Source: Laccaria trichodermophora
Lineage: Eukaryota > Basidiomycota > Agaricomycetes > Agaricales > Hydnangiaceae
Assembly (NCBI GenBank): GCA_018417955.1
Contig: JACTVC010000022.1
Coordinates: 62,001-126,000, forward strand
Direction: 5' to 3'
Length of the DNA: 64,000 bases
Shown here: positions 22,763 through 35,106 of the stretch, piece by piece
How positions within the stretch are numbered: position 1 is the stretch's first letter
How the letters are laid out: every line of letters begins with the position of its first letter
Made by a program: the position numbers and the translations under genes
Notes under the pieces: model-generated
The model's database searches: none
What the model was told of the DNA's origin: nothing
What the model saw: the letters and a program-made list of their open reading frames with translations, nothing else

Positions 22763-25700
22763 ATGTCGATTCACAACGAAAATTCTAGTCGACAACTTAC
22801 TCCTCGGGGATCACCCCTATTCACACCACCACCACGAGACGACGCGGACAATAATCTATACACGCTACCGTCTATCGAGGCTGTACGAGGCATGGAAAAC
22901 GCCGCTATCATCAAATTATCAAGCGACGATCATCTGAACGCTACGAATTGGATCGTGTGGCGTGAACGCATGCACATCATGCTGAAACTCTGCGAAGTCT
23001 ATGAATATACGCAGGGGGAAATTGAAAGACCAAATCCTCTTATCGACCCACAAGGCGCGAGGAACTGGTCCAAAAACGACAACTATGCAAAGCATTTGTT
23101 AACGTCGAACATTAGTACCACCGAGATGATGAACCTCGGACGACCTGGTACTTCTTCCAAGTGCTGGAAGCAACTCCTCGCACTTTATGAGAACAAAACT
23201 CATGACACCATCATCGCCTACACACGCAATTTACACAAATTACGAGTGGCCGATGGGGACGACATCCCCAAACATCTTGTCCAACTGCGACAATATTACC
23301 TTCGAATTAATCTCACTGCTGACCCCGACTTCCGGATCTCTGACGCTCAATTCAAGGTCATCATATCTTCGTCTTTACCCCAATCTTGGGATAGTTTCAC
23401 TGAAGACTACGTTGGACGAAGGACTGACATCGTTGAGACAAATCCGAAGAAATTAATGACTTCTCAAGAATTTATCGGTATTATACATGAGGAATATGTG
23501 TGGAGGACTGGGCGTGAAGATGAATCGACCAATTTTGCGATTCACAACCCCAATAACAAACCTCCCAAACCAAATCTCGCACAGCGCATCAGTAGCTGCA
23601 GTAACACCACATCCAGTAACACATCTGAAAAATGGTGTTCACACTGCAAGCGCAAGAACCACAACACTACCGATTGCTACTTCCTTAATGACACCCAGGC
23701 ATGTGGATACTGCGGCAAGAAGGGGCATGTCGACAAAAATTGTTGAGAGAAGAGGAAGAAGGAGAAGGCAGACAGAGGAAAGAAAAGGAAGTCTGAGGGT
23801 AACAGGGGAGGTGATCCAAAGAAACAAAAGAAGGAAGTTGCAAATGTGGTGGAAGACGAGATTATTACCTTCTTCGCTAATGAAGAAGATGGACAGGACT
23901 TTAATTATGACATGTTTGATGTTTCCAATAGCTTGGCAATGGATGAGTGCATTTCTTATTATGATGACTGGGTTGCAGACACTGGAACCACCTCTCACAT
24001 CTGTAATCAACGTGCAGCCTTCACAACTTATCAAACGCTGGGTGACAAAATTGTCTCTGGTGTTGGAGGCTTAAAAACCACTGTCCATGGCATCGGAACA
24101 GTCGAAGTCGAATCCATTCACAAAGAAAATAAATATATCTTGCGATTGGAAAATGTCCTGCATATCCCTTCAAATCCCAACAACCTTTTCTCACTTGGGT
24201 GCTGGGATACATCTGGAGGAAGATATACCAGAGGGGGAGGCACTATTACTCTCATCACAAAAGATGGGAAATCAATTGCTCAATGCAAGAAGGTCACCAA
24301 TAATTTGTATCAAATGAAATTAACCATTCGAAAACCTGGTTCTTCTACCAACAAATCTGCAATTGTAACACCTCAAACTTACCTCACCTCTGAGCCTACT
24401 CAAAGCTGGGAAACTTGGCACAAAAGATTTGGCCATATCAGCTATTCTGGTCTACAAAAATTATTAGACCGCAAACTTGTCAACAGATTCAACATTGATA
24501 CCCGAACACCTAAACCGGAATGTATCGCTTGTACAGAAGCAAAGCAAACTGTCGAACCGTTCAATGAATCTTCTGAACAAGTGACAGAACTTGGGGAACT
24601 CACGTATATCGATATGTGGGGAAAATACCGCATTTCCTCCATCAATGGAAAACAATACTATGTTGTTTTCGTCGATGATCGTGGACGATATACATCCCTA
24701 GACTTTACTAAAGGAAAGGATGAAGCTGTTCAAAGCGTCAAAAATTATGTGACACGCCTTAAAACTCTTGGGAGAAACCCAAAAGCACTACACTTTGACT
24801 GGGGGAAAGAATTTGTAAATCAAGACCTTCGGAACTGGTGTGCAGAACAGGGAATAGAAATTCAAACAACAGCTCCCTATTCACCATCCCAAAATGGAGT
24901 TGCTGAACGCATGAATCGAACACTGGTGGAGCTCACACATGCAATGATTAATGCTCACAGTCTTCCAGAATTTCTTTGGGAACTAGCTGTAGCTCATGCT
25001 GCCTACCTAAGAAATCGAGCTTTCACTTCACCTCTCGGCGACCACACACCATATGAGATTTGGCATAATAAAAAGCCAAACATCTCTCATCTTCGAGAAT
25101 TTGGGGCACCTGTCTGGATCCTACATCAAGGACAGGCTAAACAATGAAAATTACAACCAAAATCAAAGCGACGAGCCTATGTGGGCTATGATGATGGCTC
25201 TAATTCTGTACTTTACTACAGTGCAGAAACCCGCAAGATTTTATCCTCACGGAATTTCTGTTTCCTCACCCAAACAACTCCTCCACCAGCTGCTGATGAC
25301 ATCGAAATCGATCCAGCACCTGAAGGGGAGAAAGGGGAGAAAATACCTGTAACAATTACAGATGAATTAAATAAAAATGGAAAACGTACAACCGAAGACA
25401 ACTTCAAACGAAAAACAAGAGGGAAAAGAGTTGATTATCAAGCTCTAAATGATCCCTTCCCTGATGAACTTGATGAGCAGGGGAATCTTATCATCTACAG
25501 TGATGATGAGATAATATATGCCATTACTGCAGGGGACGAATACAACAGTCTCAAAGAAGCAAAGGCCTCAATTGACTGGCCAGAATGGCAAAGTGCTATG
25601 GATATCGAAATTAAACAACTCCAAGAAATGGGAACTTGGAAACTGGTTGATCTACCTCCCAATGCCATACCTATCGCAAATAAATGGGTGTATATCAAGA

Positions 25701-27103
25701 AGCGAGACCAACTTGGTGAACTCATCAAATACAAAGCACGACTGGTAGCAAAAGGATGTGCCCAACGTCCTGGCTATGACTATGTGGAAACTTTTTCACC
25801 TGTCGTACGCATGGAAACAGTCCGAGCCATTCTCGCACTTACAGTTAAAAATGGATACAAAATCCAACAAATGGACATCAAAGGTGCATACCTTAATGGC
25901 ACTTTGAAGGAGAAGGTCTATATGAAACAACCAGAAGGTTACAATGATGGCACCAAGAGAGTTTGTGAACTTATCAAAACACTTTATGGCTTGAAACAAT
26001 CAGGTCGTGAATGGAACCACAAATTGGACTCCAAACTCAAAAATCTTGGTTATACAAGACTTTATTCAGATCCTTGTGCCTATATATGGTGTGATGGAGA
26101 TAACATCTCCATAATTACTGTCTGGGTCGATGATCTCCTTCTCTTTGCATCAGGTGACAACCTAATGCGAAAAATGAAGGAAGAAATCAAGGCCACATGG
26201 GACGTAACTGACTTGGGAGAGCCAAAGAAAATTATCGGCATTGAAATCTCTCATGTTGGAAATACTGTCACCATTTCCCAACAACGCTACATCAAGTCAA
26301 TTCTCGAACGTGAAGGCATGACAGATTGCAACCCTGTATCAATGCCTATGGATCCCAAAGTCAAAATCTTACCAAATCCGGAAGGCAACGAAGGTAGCCG
26401 AAGTAATTACTTTGCACAAATTTTAGGCAAGCTGCAGTTCCTCGCCAATGCCACCCGACCGGATATTGCATATGCCATCAACCGTCTATGCTCTTACACA
26501 GCAAATCCCACTGTGCAACATGTCACAGCCTTAAAACGAATTCTTTGATATTTAAAAGGCACCAAATCTCATGGAATAACATATTCCAGCTCTCATAGCG
26601 ACAACGACAATTTATTTCATGGTTTCTTTCATGGCTTTTCTGATGCTGCCTATGCCGACACAGAAGACTACAAGTCAACGGCAGGCTATGTCTTCATCGC
26701 AGCAGGGGGAGCAATAACATGGCGATCTAAAAGACAAACATTCACTGCTCTCTCAACAACTGAAGCTGAATATGTTGCTTTATCAGAAGCTGCTCGAGAA
26801 GCTTACTGGCTCAGAAATCTCTATGAAGAACTTGGATTTGCACAAAAATCACCAACTACAATTAAAGGCGATAATATTGGATCAATTTCAATGGCCAGGA
26901 ATCCCCAATTCCACCACCGTGCCAAGCACATTGCTATTCGATACCACAGAGTACGAGATGCAATACAAGAGGGCATTATCAAAGTTGATTCTGTCCGTGA
27001 TCCTGAACAAACAGCCGACGTACTTACGAAGGCTTTACATCGCTTCAAACATCGAAAACACATTGCAGAAATGGGAATGAAGTCGGCACTGGAAGGAACT
27101 TAG
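22763..27103 (+). pseudogene. copia gag-pol, one frame broken by three in-frame TGA codons
   Basis: One continuous frame from ATG 22763 to TAG 27103, interrupted only by TGA at 23744, 25145 and 26546. The gag part ends in two zinc knuckles (CSHCKRKNHNTTDC and CGYCGKKGHVDKNC). Protease shows DWVADTGTTSH. The pre-integrase domain has WHKRFGHISYSGL and a CIAC pair; integrase has TYIDMWG, LHFDWGKEF and QNGVAERMNRTL (DDE residues). Reverse transcriptase has MDIKGAYLNG, LYGLKQSGREW and a VWVDDLLLF active site. RNase H has FSDAAYAD and STTEAEYVALSEA. The TGA after the second knuckle, the one after GQAKQ, and the one before YLKGT all fall where an arginine would be expected in the family. No other lesion was seen. 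Confidence 0.9.
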
Positions 27104-27199
27104 AACAAGTGGTAGCTTTTCCCTACCCTTCCAGGGAGGTTTTTTAACGCACCCATGGTTCCTATCCAATGAATTTACAGTCGACGACTTGAAGGGGAG

Positions 27200-27317
27200 T
27201 GTTAATATACAAGTCACGTGCTCCTGCATCGTACTCCTATACTATGTAGTCTAACACCTACGTACTGAGTCACTACGTGTAAAATACACTCTTGCTTCCT
27301 GCCTCCATCTCTCAACA
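27200..27317 (+). repeat. 3' LTR of the copia element
   Basis: 118 bp, directly after the polypurine tract GAAGGGGAG. It matches the 5' LTR except for one CpG to TpG transition. Confidence 0.93.
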
Positions 27318-28889
27318 CTGCGCTTCCAAATCCAATTTTGGTCGCTTCTTTTACTAATATCTAAAAATAGCCTGAGCGTCAGGGTGTCAGGCCGCTCGTG
27401 ACTGAAGCGCTACCGCTCTAGCCCGTGCCACTGCCATCGCCAATAGCCAGGATTCCGCGCCTGTTCCTCCCGCTCGGTTGGTATTTTTGGTAGCGCTACC
27501 ATCCTCATAAACCAACTATGCAGGATCCGGACTAAAAGAAAAATTTCACATCAAAACCAAATTAAAACCTCCTTGAAAACCATTGCCGGGGCTGGCACGA
27601 CCACATTTCTCAAATTCTCATCCCCCCAGCTCAATCTATAAAACACAGATCACATACCCAAATTCTGATCACAGTCAATTCGTCCTCTGCCACTGTCAGC
27701 AATGAATTTAATCACCCAATGTTCAGGAAATTTTCAGAAGATTGTTATATTTCGGTGCTTGTTGTGCCTCCTTGGCAGCGCCTCACCGGAAAATGAGGAG
27801 CTCCAATTGGAAGTATTGTTACACAAGTGTAGTAGAAAGAATTTTCAACATTTGAGAGTGACCTTTCGACCTGCTTGATAATGATTCTGAATTACATGAC
27901 GTGTCGACGTCCTCAGATTAGGCAGCTGGGGTCCAAGAGTAATGCTACCTAACATCCTATAATATTTAGACACCATGGTATTACAATTTTAGGCTGGAAG
28001 AATCAATAGCGATTGAGTTGATGCTGAAACAGAGACAGGACAGAAAGGAAATGAATTATGGGTTGGTTACAGATTCCAGAATGACACCTCCTGCCCACTG
28101 TAGATTACGATTTCTGATTCCCCCTACAATCCGTGGTTCTCCAAATGTCTTTGGACGTTTTAAACTAAAGGCCGTAGTGTGCTACAAAAGTTTCAAGACT
28201 CATTCTTACAAACTTCACGGCAGGGGAAAGAATTTTGTCGTTGTCATGAAACATCTCTTATTTATGCATTTCAAGTTTCAACCAAAACGAGAAAATTGTG
28301 AATATTGGCTGTAATGTAGATCAAAGTATGAAGAATGACTCTACTGAATTGATTTTGGGATGGCATGTGGAAAAAAGTGCAAGTGAGTCAAATCGCGAGT
28401 TTTACCGGAGTAAAGGTCAGACAAGACCAGAGCCATCAAAGGCTGCCAAAGATTATCATTTTAAGGACAGTAAAGACGCTGTCGTCCTACAATGGCCAGA
28501 CTTTCGAAAAAATCAGCCTACATCAAAGTGAACACAATTCTAGAGGTCAACCCTATATCCCTACAAGGCTACTATTAACTAATGGCGCTCCAGGTACATA
28601 GAATGAATGGCTTTGATGTTTGTTTTTTCTTCGCACGTTGAAGTCTCCGCTTCGTCATATCTTCAATTTTTCATTTCATTCTCAATTGGATGAAGGAATA
28701 GAATGAGTATCATATAGTATTATTGTACTATGACATCTACATCAAATTTATATATCCTCAAGGAGAGGGCTTAGAACAGGGGGACGTTATAGAAGGAGAT
28801 ATTGGTACTAGGAGCTTCCAGTCGTGAACTTGAACCTTTCCCATGATTTCCTTCCATCTCGGGTGCAACGTAGACCCATAAAACATGAC
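27318..28889. other. intergenic, no supported gene
   Basis: Short plus-strand frames at 28018-28314 and 28298-28601 lack domains and clear splice structure. No element ends or RNA genes were seen. Confidence 0.35.
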
Positions 28890-29119
28890 CTGAGAATGGT
28901 GTTTGCAGCTCCGGCCACAGCTATCTCTTTCACTGAAAAAGGGTACAGTGAGATTATCCATTTGGAGATGCCGTAGGATGCGAATAGGAGCCTGAGGGAG
29001 TTGACGCCTGCAATTCCGAGGAGGGGGCTGGCCATGCCTGTGTTGAAACGCGGTCAGTCTAGTGCGGGGTCGATTGAGTGATGTGGTGGGGACGTACCCT
29101 TGTAAAGCGCAAAGAATCC
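28890..29119 (-). pseudogene. mitochondrial carrier family relic
   Basis: Minus exon 29037-28890 reads GMASPLLGIAGVNS, then LLFASYGISKWII and VKEIAVAGAANTILR. This is the well-conserved middle of carnitine/ornithine-type mitochondrial carriers (ALYKGMASPLLG..NSLLFASYG). The preceding exon ends ALYKG at 29098, with a GTACGT donor and an intron of 60 nt (29097-29038). Two extra residues sit inside the NSLLFASYG motif. The SPVEMFKVRMQ segment that should follow, and both carrier signature repeats (PxDxxKxR), are absent. Only about 50 residues of an expected 300 remain, so this is a fragment of the inner-membrane transporter gene. Confidence 0.55.
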
Positions 29120-30964
29120 TACCACCACCACATGGCTTCGCCCCCCCATCTCTATTCTTCACTTTCTTCGTTCGGTGTCATCGTGTCATGTCGTGTCATG
29201 GCCCTTGTGTCGTCGTCGCATTATAGTCCTGTTGTAGTGTCCAAAAAAACAACGAATGTTGATCATTCATCATCTAGTTGTTGTGGAACGCCGTAAACGG
29301 CATTTTGACCAGGGACGAATGCGAGGAGGAGAGGAAGTGTGAAGAGCCTCTAGGCATGTACACAGGAATAGATCAGCCGATCCACGCAATCTTTAGTATG
29401 AAGGTGTGGGTTGCGTCCCGAAGTTTTGTGAGATAAATGGTGATACTTACCTGCCCGATTATTCAAGAGTGATTTTACTAAACCCATTTCGTCGGCTCTT
29501 TCCAAGTGTTCATGGATGTAGGCCATTGTCGAGTGCGTAGCGCCAGTAGATGCTCACAGGATGCAAATGGGAGGCGCTATGTGGACAGACACCCGATACA
29601 TGTCTCCTAGAGACTGGTGATCCTGACAAATGCATCGAATCGGTACCCACCTTACTACCCAGACCATATTCATTTCTGCCACCCCTTCGAGAGCATTCAA
29701 CACATAAAGGTCCGCATTGTTGTAATTGGGCGCAGCAGGCAATTAGAGCCCTGACATGGTGGATCTTACCATATGTTGAACTCTGTGTGAAGAGAACCGA
29801 CAAGGCTGGTATCGTGGATGGACAACAACTGAAATGCAGCGTCGAAAGTCATCATGGTCAGACGAGCACACTCTCAAGCTACAGATCTGTCAGCGATCTT
29901 GATTTGATGGGACTATTAATAGCCATCAGCACCATCAGTGCTCAGGAAGACCCCCTCGCAGGCCAATTACCCCCAGACAAAGAATTGGCCTCTGAGGGCC
30001 CAGAAGCACATAGAGGTGCTAGGCCTGAGGTGAACTATGATATTCTGCATTGTCAACATGATTGCATGATATCGGAGTTTGAACGGACTTGAACGAAATG
30101 TTTGGGTTCATCAGATTCACTACTTACTTAGGGATAAATCTATCCAGAAACCCTCCTTTCCACGTGAAACCCTGTGGTTTCTGAATTGGTTGGGCAGAAA
30201 CCTGGGGTGTTGTCAATGGCCAACAATCAAGATATTTAATGTCCGACGCGCGGCTCACTTACTGCTGAAATGACAGTGAATTTGTATGTAGTAACACATA
30301 ACCTGACTGGTGCTCAAGCTGAGAGCGTGTTTTATTTGCCTATGATAATTATAATTACAGGTATGTGCTGTACTCTACAATGCCAAGAGCGGGGGACTAG
30401 TGGGCAGGCTGAGCATGTGTGGCCTTCCTGGCAACATACCCACATTTCATCTCCTCCATGTAGGGCAGCTGTCACCCTCTGTGATCTTAGTTGGAATGCA
30501 CTGACTACACAGGCAAGAGGCACAGCCTTCTGTGTTCAGGCTGCACCATGACTCTGATGTGCATGGCAAGCGTTGAGCGATCGCCTGCATCCTCTACGAG
30601 GCCACACGAGGCCGTTAGTGGAGAGGACCCCAGTGGTGGGTATTATAATTGAGGTTACATGGTCATTGCGTACACAACGGAAGGGTGGACTTGAAGCGTT
30701 GAACGTTGAGGGGTGACCAGTGATACAATGTTGTGCAGATGGCAGGTGCTCGGCAAGTACTCAAACAATCTCCGATGTAGGTTTCTAAAAACATAGCCAA
30801 ACAACATTTGACAGAGGATGGAAGGGGGGTTTCAAACCGACGACGAGAGACCCCAGGGTTTCTGGCAGAAAGGGGGTTTCTGATTAGATTTATCCCTTAC
30901 TTAGTTTGTCGCCGTTCTTTCACACGAATGCATGCTCGGCAATCGAGATGGTGTCAGATTTGAG
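29120..30964. other. repeat-rich interval without a supported gene
   Basis: The 180-codon frame at 29550-30092 (+) and the 93-codon frame at 30270-30551 (+) have no recognisable domain and unconvincing composition. An inverted-repeat structure occupies about 30110-30915. A minus-strand stretch near 29460-29530 (MAYIHEHLERADEMGLVKS, followed by GTAAGT) could be a lone first exon. Confidence 0.35.
30110..30915. repeat. imperfect inverted-repeat element, possible MITE
   Basis: The left arm contains ACTTACTTAGGGATAAATCT followed by ATCCAGAAACCCTCCTTTCC. The right arm, reverse-complemented, gives ACTAAGTAAGGGATAAATCT then AATCAGAAACCCCCTTTCTG. The arms are about 60 bp and about 85 percent alike by eye, separated by roughly 650 bp. 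No target duplication could be fixed, so the ends are uncertain. Confidence 0.45.
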
Positions 30965-31395
30965 CAGTGTTGAACTTAAGGCTTAGGGGTTAATAAGGTT
31001 TAAGACTTAAATTCATTTTAAGGCTAAGGGTTAGCATCAGTCAGAGTTTTCAATAGGTCTTAGTTAAGCCTTAGAAATGTGTGCCAAGAGAATATGACTA
31101 CTACTATGTGGAATGAATCAGATGGACAAATTGCAAATCTACTCCACTTCCAACCCTTCTTGCCCTATCCCAACTTGGAAACAATTTATCCCCAGCACCA
31201 AGCAAATTGGGTCCCCTATCCATGCATACTTTTCTTTTCATGGCCAAAAAATCATACATAGAGGAAGCCTGATTGATGACTTTTTGGCAGATGAGGAGGC
31301 AGATGAGAAGAGAATATGTACCAGATGATAGGAAAATTAGAGGGCTTAGGTGATGATTTTGAAGGACTGACAAAATAATCTATTTTTAGGCAGAG

Positions 31396-31744
31396 TGTTA
31401 GAGGAGACGTCTCGTGACCTTCATTGTTTACGCGTATGCTTTTATTGTTTCTTTCCAGTCCTATTTCCTTTTTCCCTCATCCACATTTACCTCCGTTATT
31501 TGCCAGTCTTTACCTCAAGCCACAAATCTTTCCCTATATTTATGAAACCTTATTTCCATCTCACCTCAGTCGTTCCTCACGTTACGGTGACTGACGTCTG
31601 AGGTGAGTACTTCCTACAATACATTATCATTCACTAGATTGTTGACCTCTTCCTGTAGTTGTATTTGCTTCTACAGGTAGTCTATTAATATCAGTCGTTC
31701 CTCACGTTACGGTGACTGACGTCTGAGTTGTATTTGCTTCTACA
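31396..31744 (+). repeat. 5' LTR of the non-autonomous element
   Basis: Begins TGTTAGAGGAGACGTCTCG and ends TTGCTTCTACA. It contains an internal duplication in which the second copy lacks a 56-nt intron-like segment (see 31567-31744). Confidence 0.9.
31567..31744 (+). other. intron and its spliced duplicate inside the LTR
   Basis: Copy 1 runs from 31567: 36 bp beginning CAGTCGTTCCTCACG and ending GTCTGAG, then a 56-nt segment GTGAGTAC...CCTGTAG (31603-31658), then TTGTATTTGCTTCTACAGGT. Copy 2 starts at 31692 with the same 36 bp, joined directly to TTGTATTTGCTTCTACAGGT. The missing segment has a strong GT-AG intron layout (GTGAGT donor, pyrimidine-rich TGTAG acceptor, typical length). Copy 1 even carries the first bases of the primer site (GGT) past the LTR end. 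The same structure is in the 3' LTR. Confidence 0.8.
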
Positions 31745-34068
31745 GGTTATGGGCCCCGCTGCGCTCACCTATGAAATCAGAATTCAGTCACAACTACCTT
31801 GGGCTCTGCGACTCGCCCCCACATTTCCATTTTGATAACACCCTCACGGTCCACACAAATTTTGCTGCAGCTTTGTAGCTATGTCCAACATAAACGGCCT
31901 CACTTTACTTTCCGACCTCATGCACAATTTCCGCTGCAGCTTGAAGCTGGCGACTACATTCGAGACACACTACTACATTCGACACATACAACTACACTCC
32001 AAACACATGGCCCTACATTACTTCCCGGCCTCACATACTTTCAACACACTTTACTTTGGCGACGCACAAGCTCGTACTTTTCCTCCCAGCTTCACATATA
32101 CTTCGCCGTACTTCACTTTTGCGGGTTCACATATATCCCACCATATCCTCAGCCATCATTTACGTCCACATTGCCGCAATGATTTTGTGTACGCCAGAAG
32201 CGCTTCAAACGACTACTCTACGATGATCATGAACCGCCCACAAATGGCACACCAGAAAGCTTGACACCAATCATTCACAAAAGGTTCCCTACATCACGAC
32301 ATTCTCGTGTTGCACCCCAACTCTACCCAATCAACTCGTTCACTCCGTTGATGTGCAGAGGACCCCATGCGGCTGAAACTCACTATTCACCTTTACACGT
32401 TAACTACTCCCACCGCGGCTCTTCACTCTCGCCTCTCACAAGCCATCAGAGAACGCATTCCACCCCGGCAACTGCCCCTGAGCCTTCACAAACACTATCT
32501 CCTGATGTCTGCGCAACCCATGACGACTTGCTGCCCAACGCGACTGTAGTCGACGAGGGGGAGATACAGAGATACCTTCACCCACATTAGTGATGCCCCA
32601 TACACGCCATGATTGTACTCTCATGAATGCTCTCGCACACACATCTCCACTGACTGCACGTGTGCCTTCGTGTCGTCGCCCACACTCGCTTTGCCCACAC
32701 ACCACCCTGTCGCCTAAATGTCAGCCTCCAACTGAAATACTCAACAATGTGGACCCACCGATCATCGAAGGCAAGTTGGTCGAAACACTGCCCAAGTCCT
32801 ACTGCACAAGAGCATGCCGCACGAAACCATACCACCACTATCACACTGGGGGATCAGAGGATCAGAAGATCATCACGATGTCCACAGATGTGTGAATACA
32901 GCTGATGAGGGGGAGGCATCTGTACTCACAGAGTCAACGTGCGGCCCATTCCACCTACCATGTCCATCTTCACCACTCAGAATTTCCAACACACGCATCC
33001 GTTGTATCTGAACTTGCACCACCGCCGATTGTACTTCCCATCACACGACCAGCACTCAGCTCCCGTACTCACTCCACCACCTGCCAGTGAGCTAACACAC
33101 AAGACGTCCCCTTCTGTGCATCAATGTTTCCTGCTGTTATTAGTTTGATGCTAATCAGATATTGGGAGAGTATCACGCGGCATGGACCCGAGCTCTCCTG
33201 TTCACGGCTTTGATCTACTGGGACCTTGTCGCCCCAGTCCCATCTTGACTGGGGACCCGATCAGTCGCGACACCAACCGATGCCGCCGGTGGCTCCTCGA
33301 CCTGCATCACTGTTACCTGCAACACCGCCTGACAAAAACGACACAATTAGCGGCTGCTTATCATTCGCCTCTACTTCTTCACCCAATGCTGTGAATGTCC
33401 TCGGTGTGGGATGGCCCACTGCAATCGTATGCACTTGATGTTAGGGCACGTTGCGCTGAGCGGTCAACTGCGCTTCGAAGGTCAACAATTTTAAAAATCG
33501 AAAAGGCTACGACACACTCACCTTGGGTCGCAATACGTACCACGTTGCCCAGTGCCTAGTAGGCAACCGTTGTGGAGGAGAGAACAAGTAACTTCGTATT
33601 GACGTAATGGTCTTGAGACTTGGAGATTCGGACCAATCACGTGCACACTGTCCCAAACCGCCACCGTATTCTACCTACCCGAACTTCACGCCAACACCTC
33701 CCAGCTCCACGCCAGTGCTCAGCCAACGACGCTACATTCATATCCTCTGACACTCCTTTTACAATATGCCTTCGTACATACTTATCAGTCAGTTACAACA
33801 CCTCATTCGCCTCTTCGACAATGGAACGAAGGACCCGTTCTACCACCACGGGGGAGGTAGTCTTGGTGGTGGGACGAACGGAGGATAACACTTCAATCTG
33901 GGAGAGATTCCTATTCTCAATGTCTGGTTGAACGTGACAGGGACAATTTGCAGACAATTGGTTCTAACCTCACTCATACAAATCCCATTTTATCACTTTC
34001 CCAAACCCTCCGACGCCTTCCACTTCCCGACTTTGCACAAACCTCCTCAACATCCCAACTCACAATCT

Positions 34069-34500
34069 GCAGGTGGCAGCATAACCATAGCCCAACCTTC
34101 TCGAAAGGCCACCTCATTTTACAAAATCGCCCCATCAAACCCCACGACCTTTGCATGGAACATGACCTCTGTCCTAGCCACGCCAACACACCTCACCATC
34201 TCTGCCATATGTGATAACAGGAACACGTATCCCGCAGGATTGACGGATGGGATTGTACCTGGAACAGCAACGATTGTGGTGTGGGACGTGATTCATACCA
34301 GCAGGCGTACACGAACACGCTGCTTGCGCAGGCGATGTACACGTCGAATACCTGGGATGAGAGGGGCCTGGAGGCACAGAGACGTGGGGGTATTCCTGCT
34401 GAATAGTGCGTTGCAGATTTGCTGTTTGCGTTGTATACGCCTCACTAGCAGCCGTATACGCTGCTGGCTTCCACCTCCTGTGCACGATGAGTTACCAGTA
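34069..34500 (+). pseudogene. captured fragment of a DUF7137-like fungal gene
   Basis: Inside the LTR element. Plus-strand frame 34071-34290 reads ITIAQPSRKATSFYKIAPSN, then TFAWNMTSVLATPTHLTISA and NTYPAGLTDGIVPGTATIVV. After a frame change near 34292 the similarity resumes with YQQAYTNTLLAQAMYTSNTW and DERGLEAQR, then NSALQ. This succession (TATSYYKIAP, ITFGWNFT, NGNTYP.GPTDG, PGTATSVVWD, YTLNIWDERG) is what I recall of the DUF7137 domain of fungal membrane proteins. Frameshifts and stops show it is not expressed as such. The region directly before it (33600-34000) may come from the same gene but is not recognisable. Confidence 0.65.
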
Positions 34501-35106
34501 CGGGCCCTTTTGAGGGTATCGTCCCATTTGGCACTTGTCCCATCACTTCTATTACCCAAGGTCCTCTCATCTCGCGACATTTTCATTTCCTCTCTCGGCA
34601 CTATAGGTCCCTACTCACTTCATCCCAACACGGCCACTCGTATGGTCCACCCCCAACGTCACACAATCCTTCACGACCTTGACCTCCCTCTCCTCCGCTA
34701 ACCCAGTCACATTCCCTATGAAGTACAGAAAGTCAACAACACCCTATCCTCTTTGATCTTTTCAACCCTTCAAATCACTCCTCTCTGCAGCAATCATCGC
34801 AAACCCCTCTACCCCACTTCCGTCGTTGCATTCCAACGCAGGCTCGAGGGCTTATATTTTCATCACCCACCTAGCTCGGTATTTATCACCAGCCCCACTC
34901 CACGCTCAATGCGAAGTCCATGGATCACCGAAAGAGGAATCGGTGTCGTCAGTGCATCTAAAAACCACTTATTCCCATTCTCGACAACCAACGCATCACC
35001 CCGCAACATTATGCCCTCCCTGCCGCTACATACTGCCGCCCACTCATCAAAACGTTGCCGACGCACTCAAGCTGAAGTCTTTCAGGTCCCTCGTCGTCTG
35101 GGGGAG

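Larger units (their letters stand above)
22570..27317 (+). mobile_element. Ty1/copia LTR retrotransposon
   Basis: Full-length 4748-bp element with 118-bp LTRs (TG...CA). Just inside the 5' LTR is GGTTATGGGCCCC (22688-22700), the primer site type of Drosophila copia, complementary to an internal part of initiator tRNA-Met. The polypurine tract GAAGGGGAG (27191-27199) precedes the 3' LTR. Flanks CTGTG (22565-22569) and CTGCG (27318-27322) are a 5-bp target duplication with one C/T difference. The LTRs differ at one base by eye, so insertion was recent. Domain order is gag, protease, integrase, reverse transcriptase, RNase H, which defines copia. Confidence 0.93.

Noticed and set aside
23744..23746. 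Programmed stop readthrough between gag and pol (TGA right after the zinc knuckle)
   Set aside because: Two further TGA codons of the same kind interrupt pol, and copia elements normally use one frame. Random CpG decay explains all three better.
29550..30092. 180-codon open frame
   Set aside because: No domain, no splice or promoter context, and it overlaps the start of an inverted-repeat element.
33928..34701. 257-codon open frame in the LTR element taken as a gene
   Set aside because: It opens with TTG, and the recognisable domain leaves the frame near 34292; the rest is out-of-frame reading of the captured fragment.
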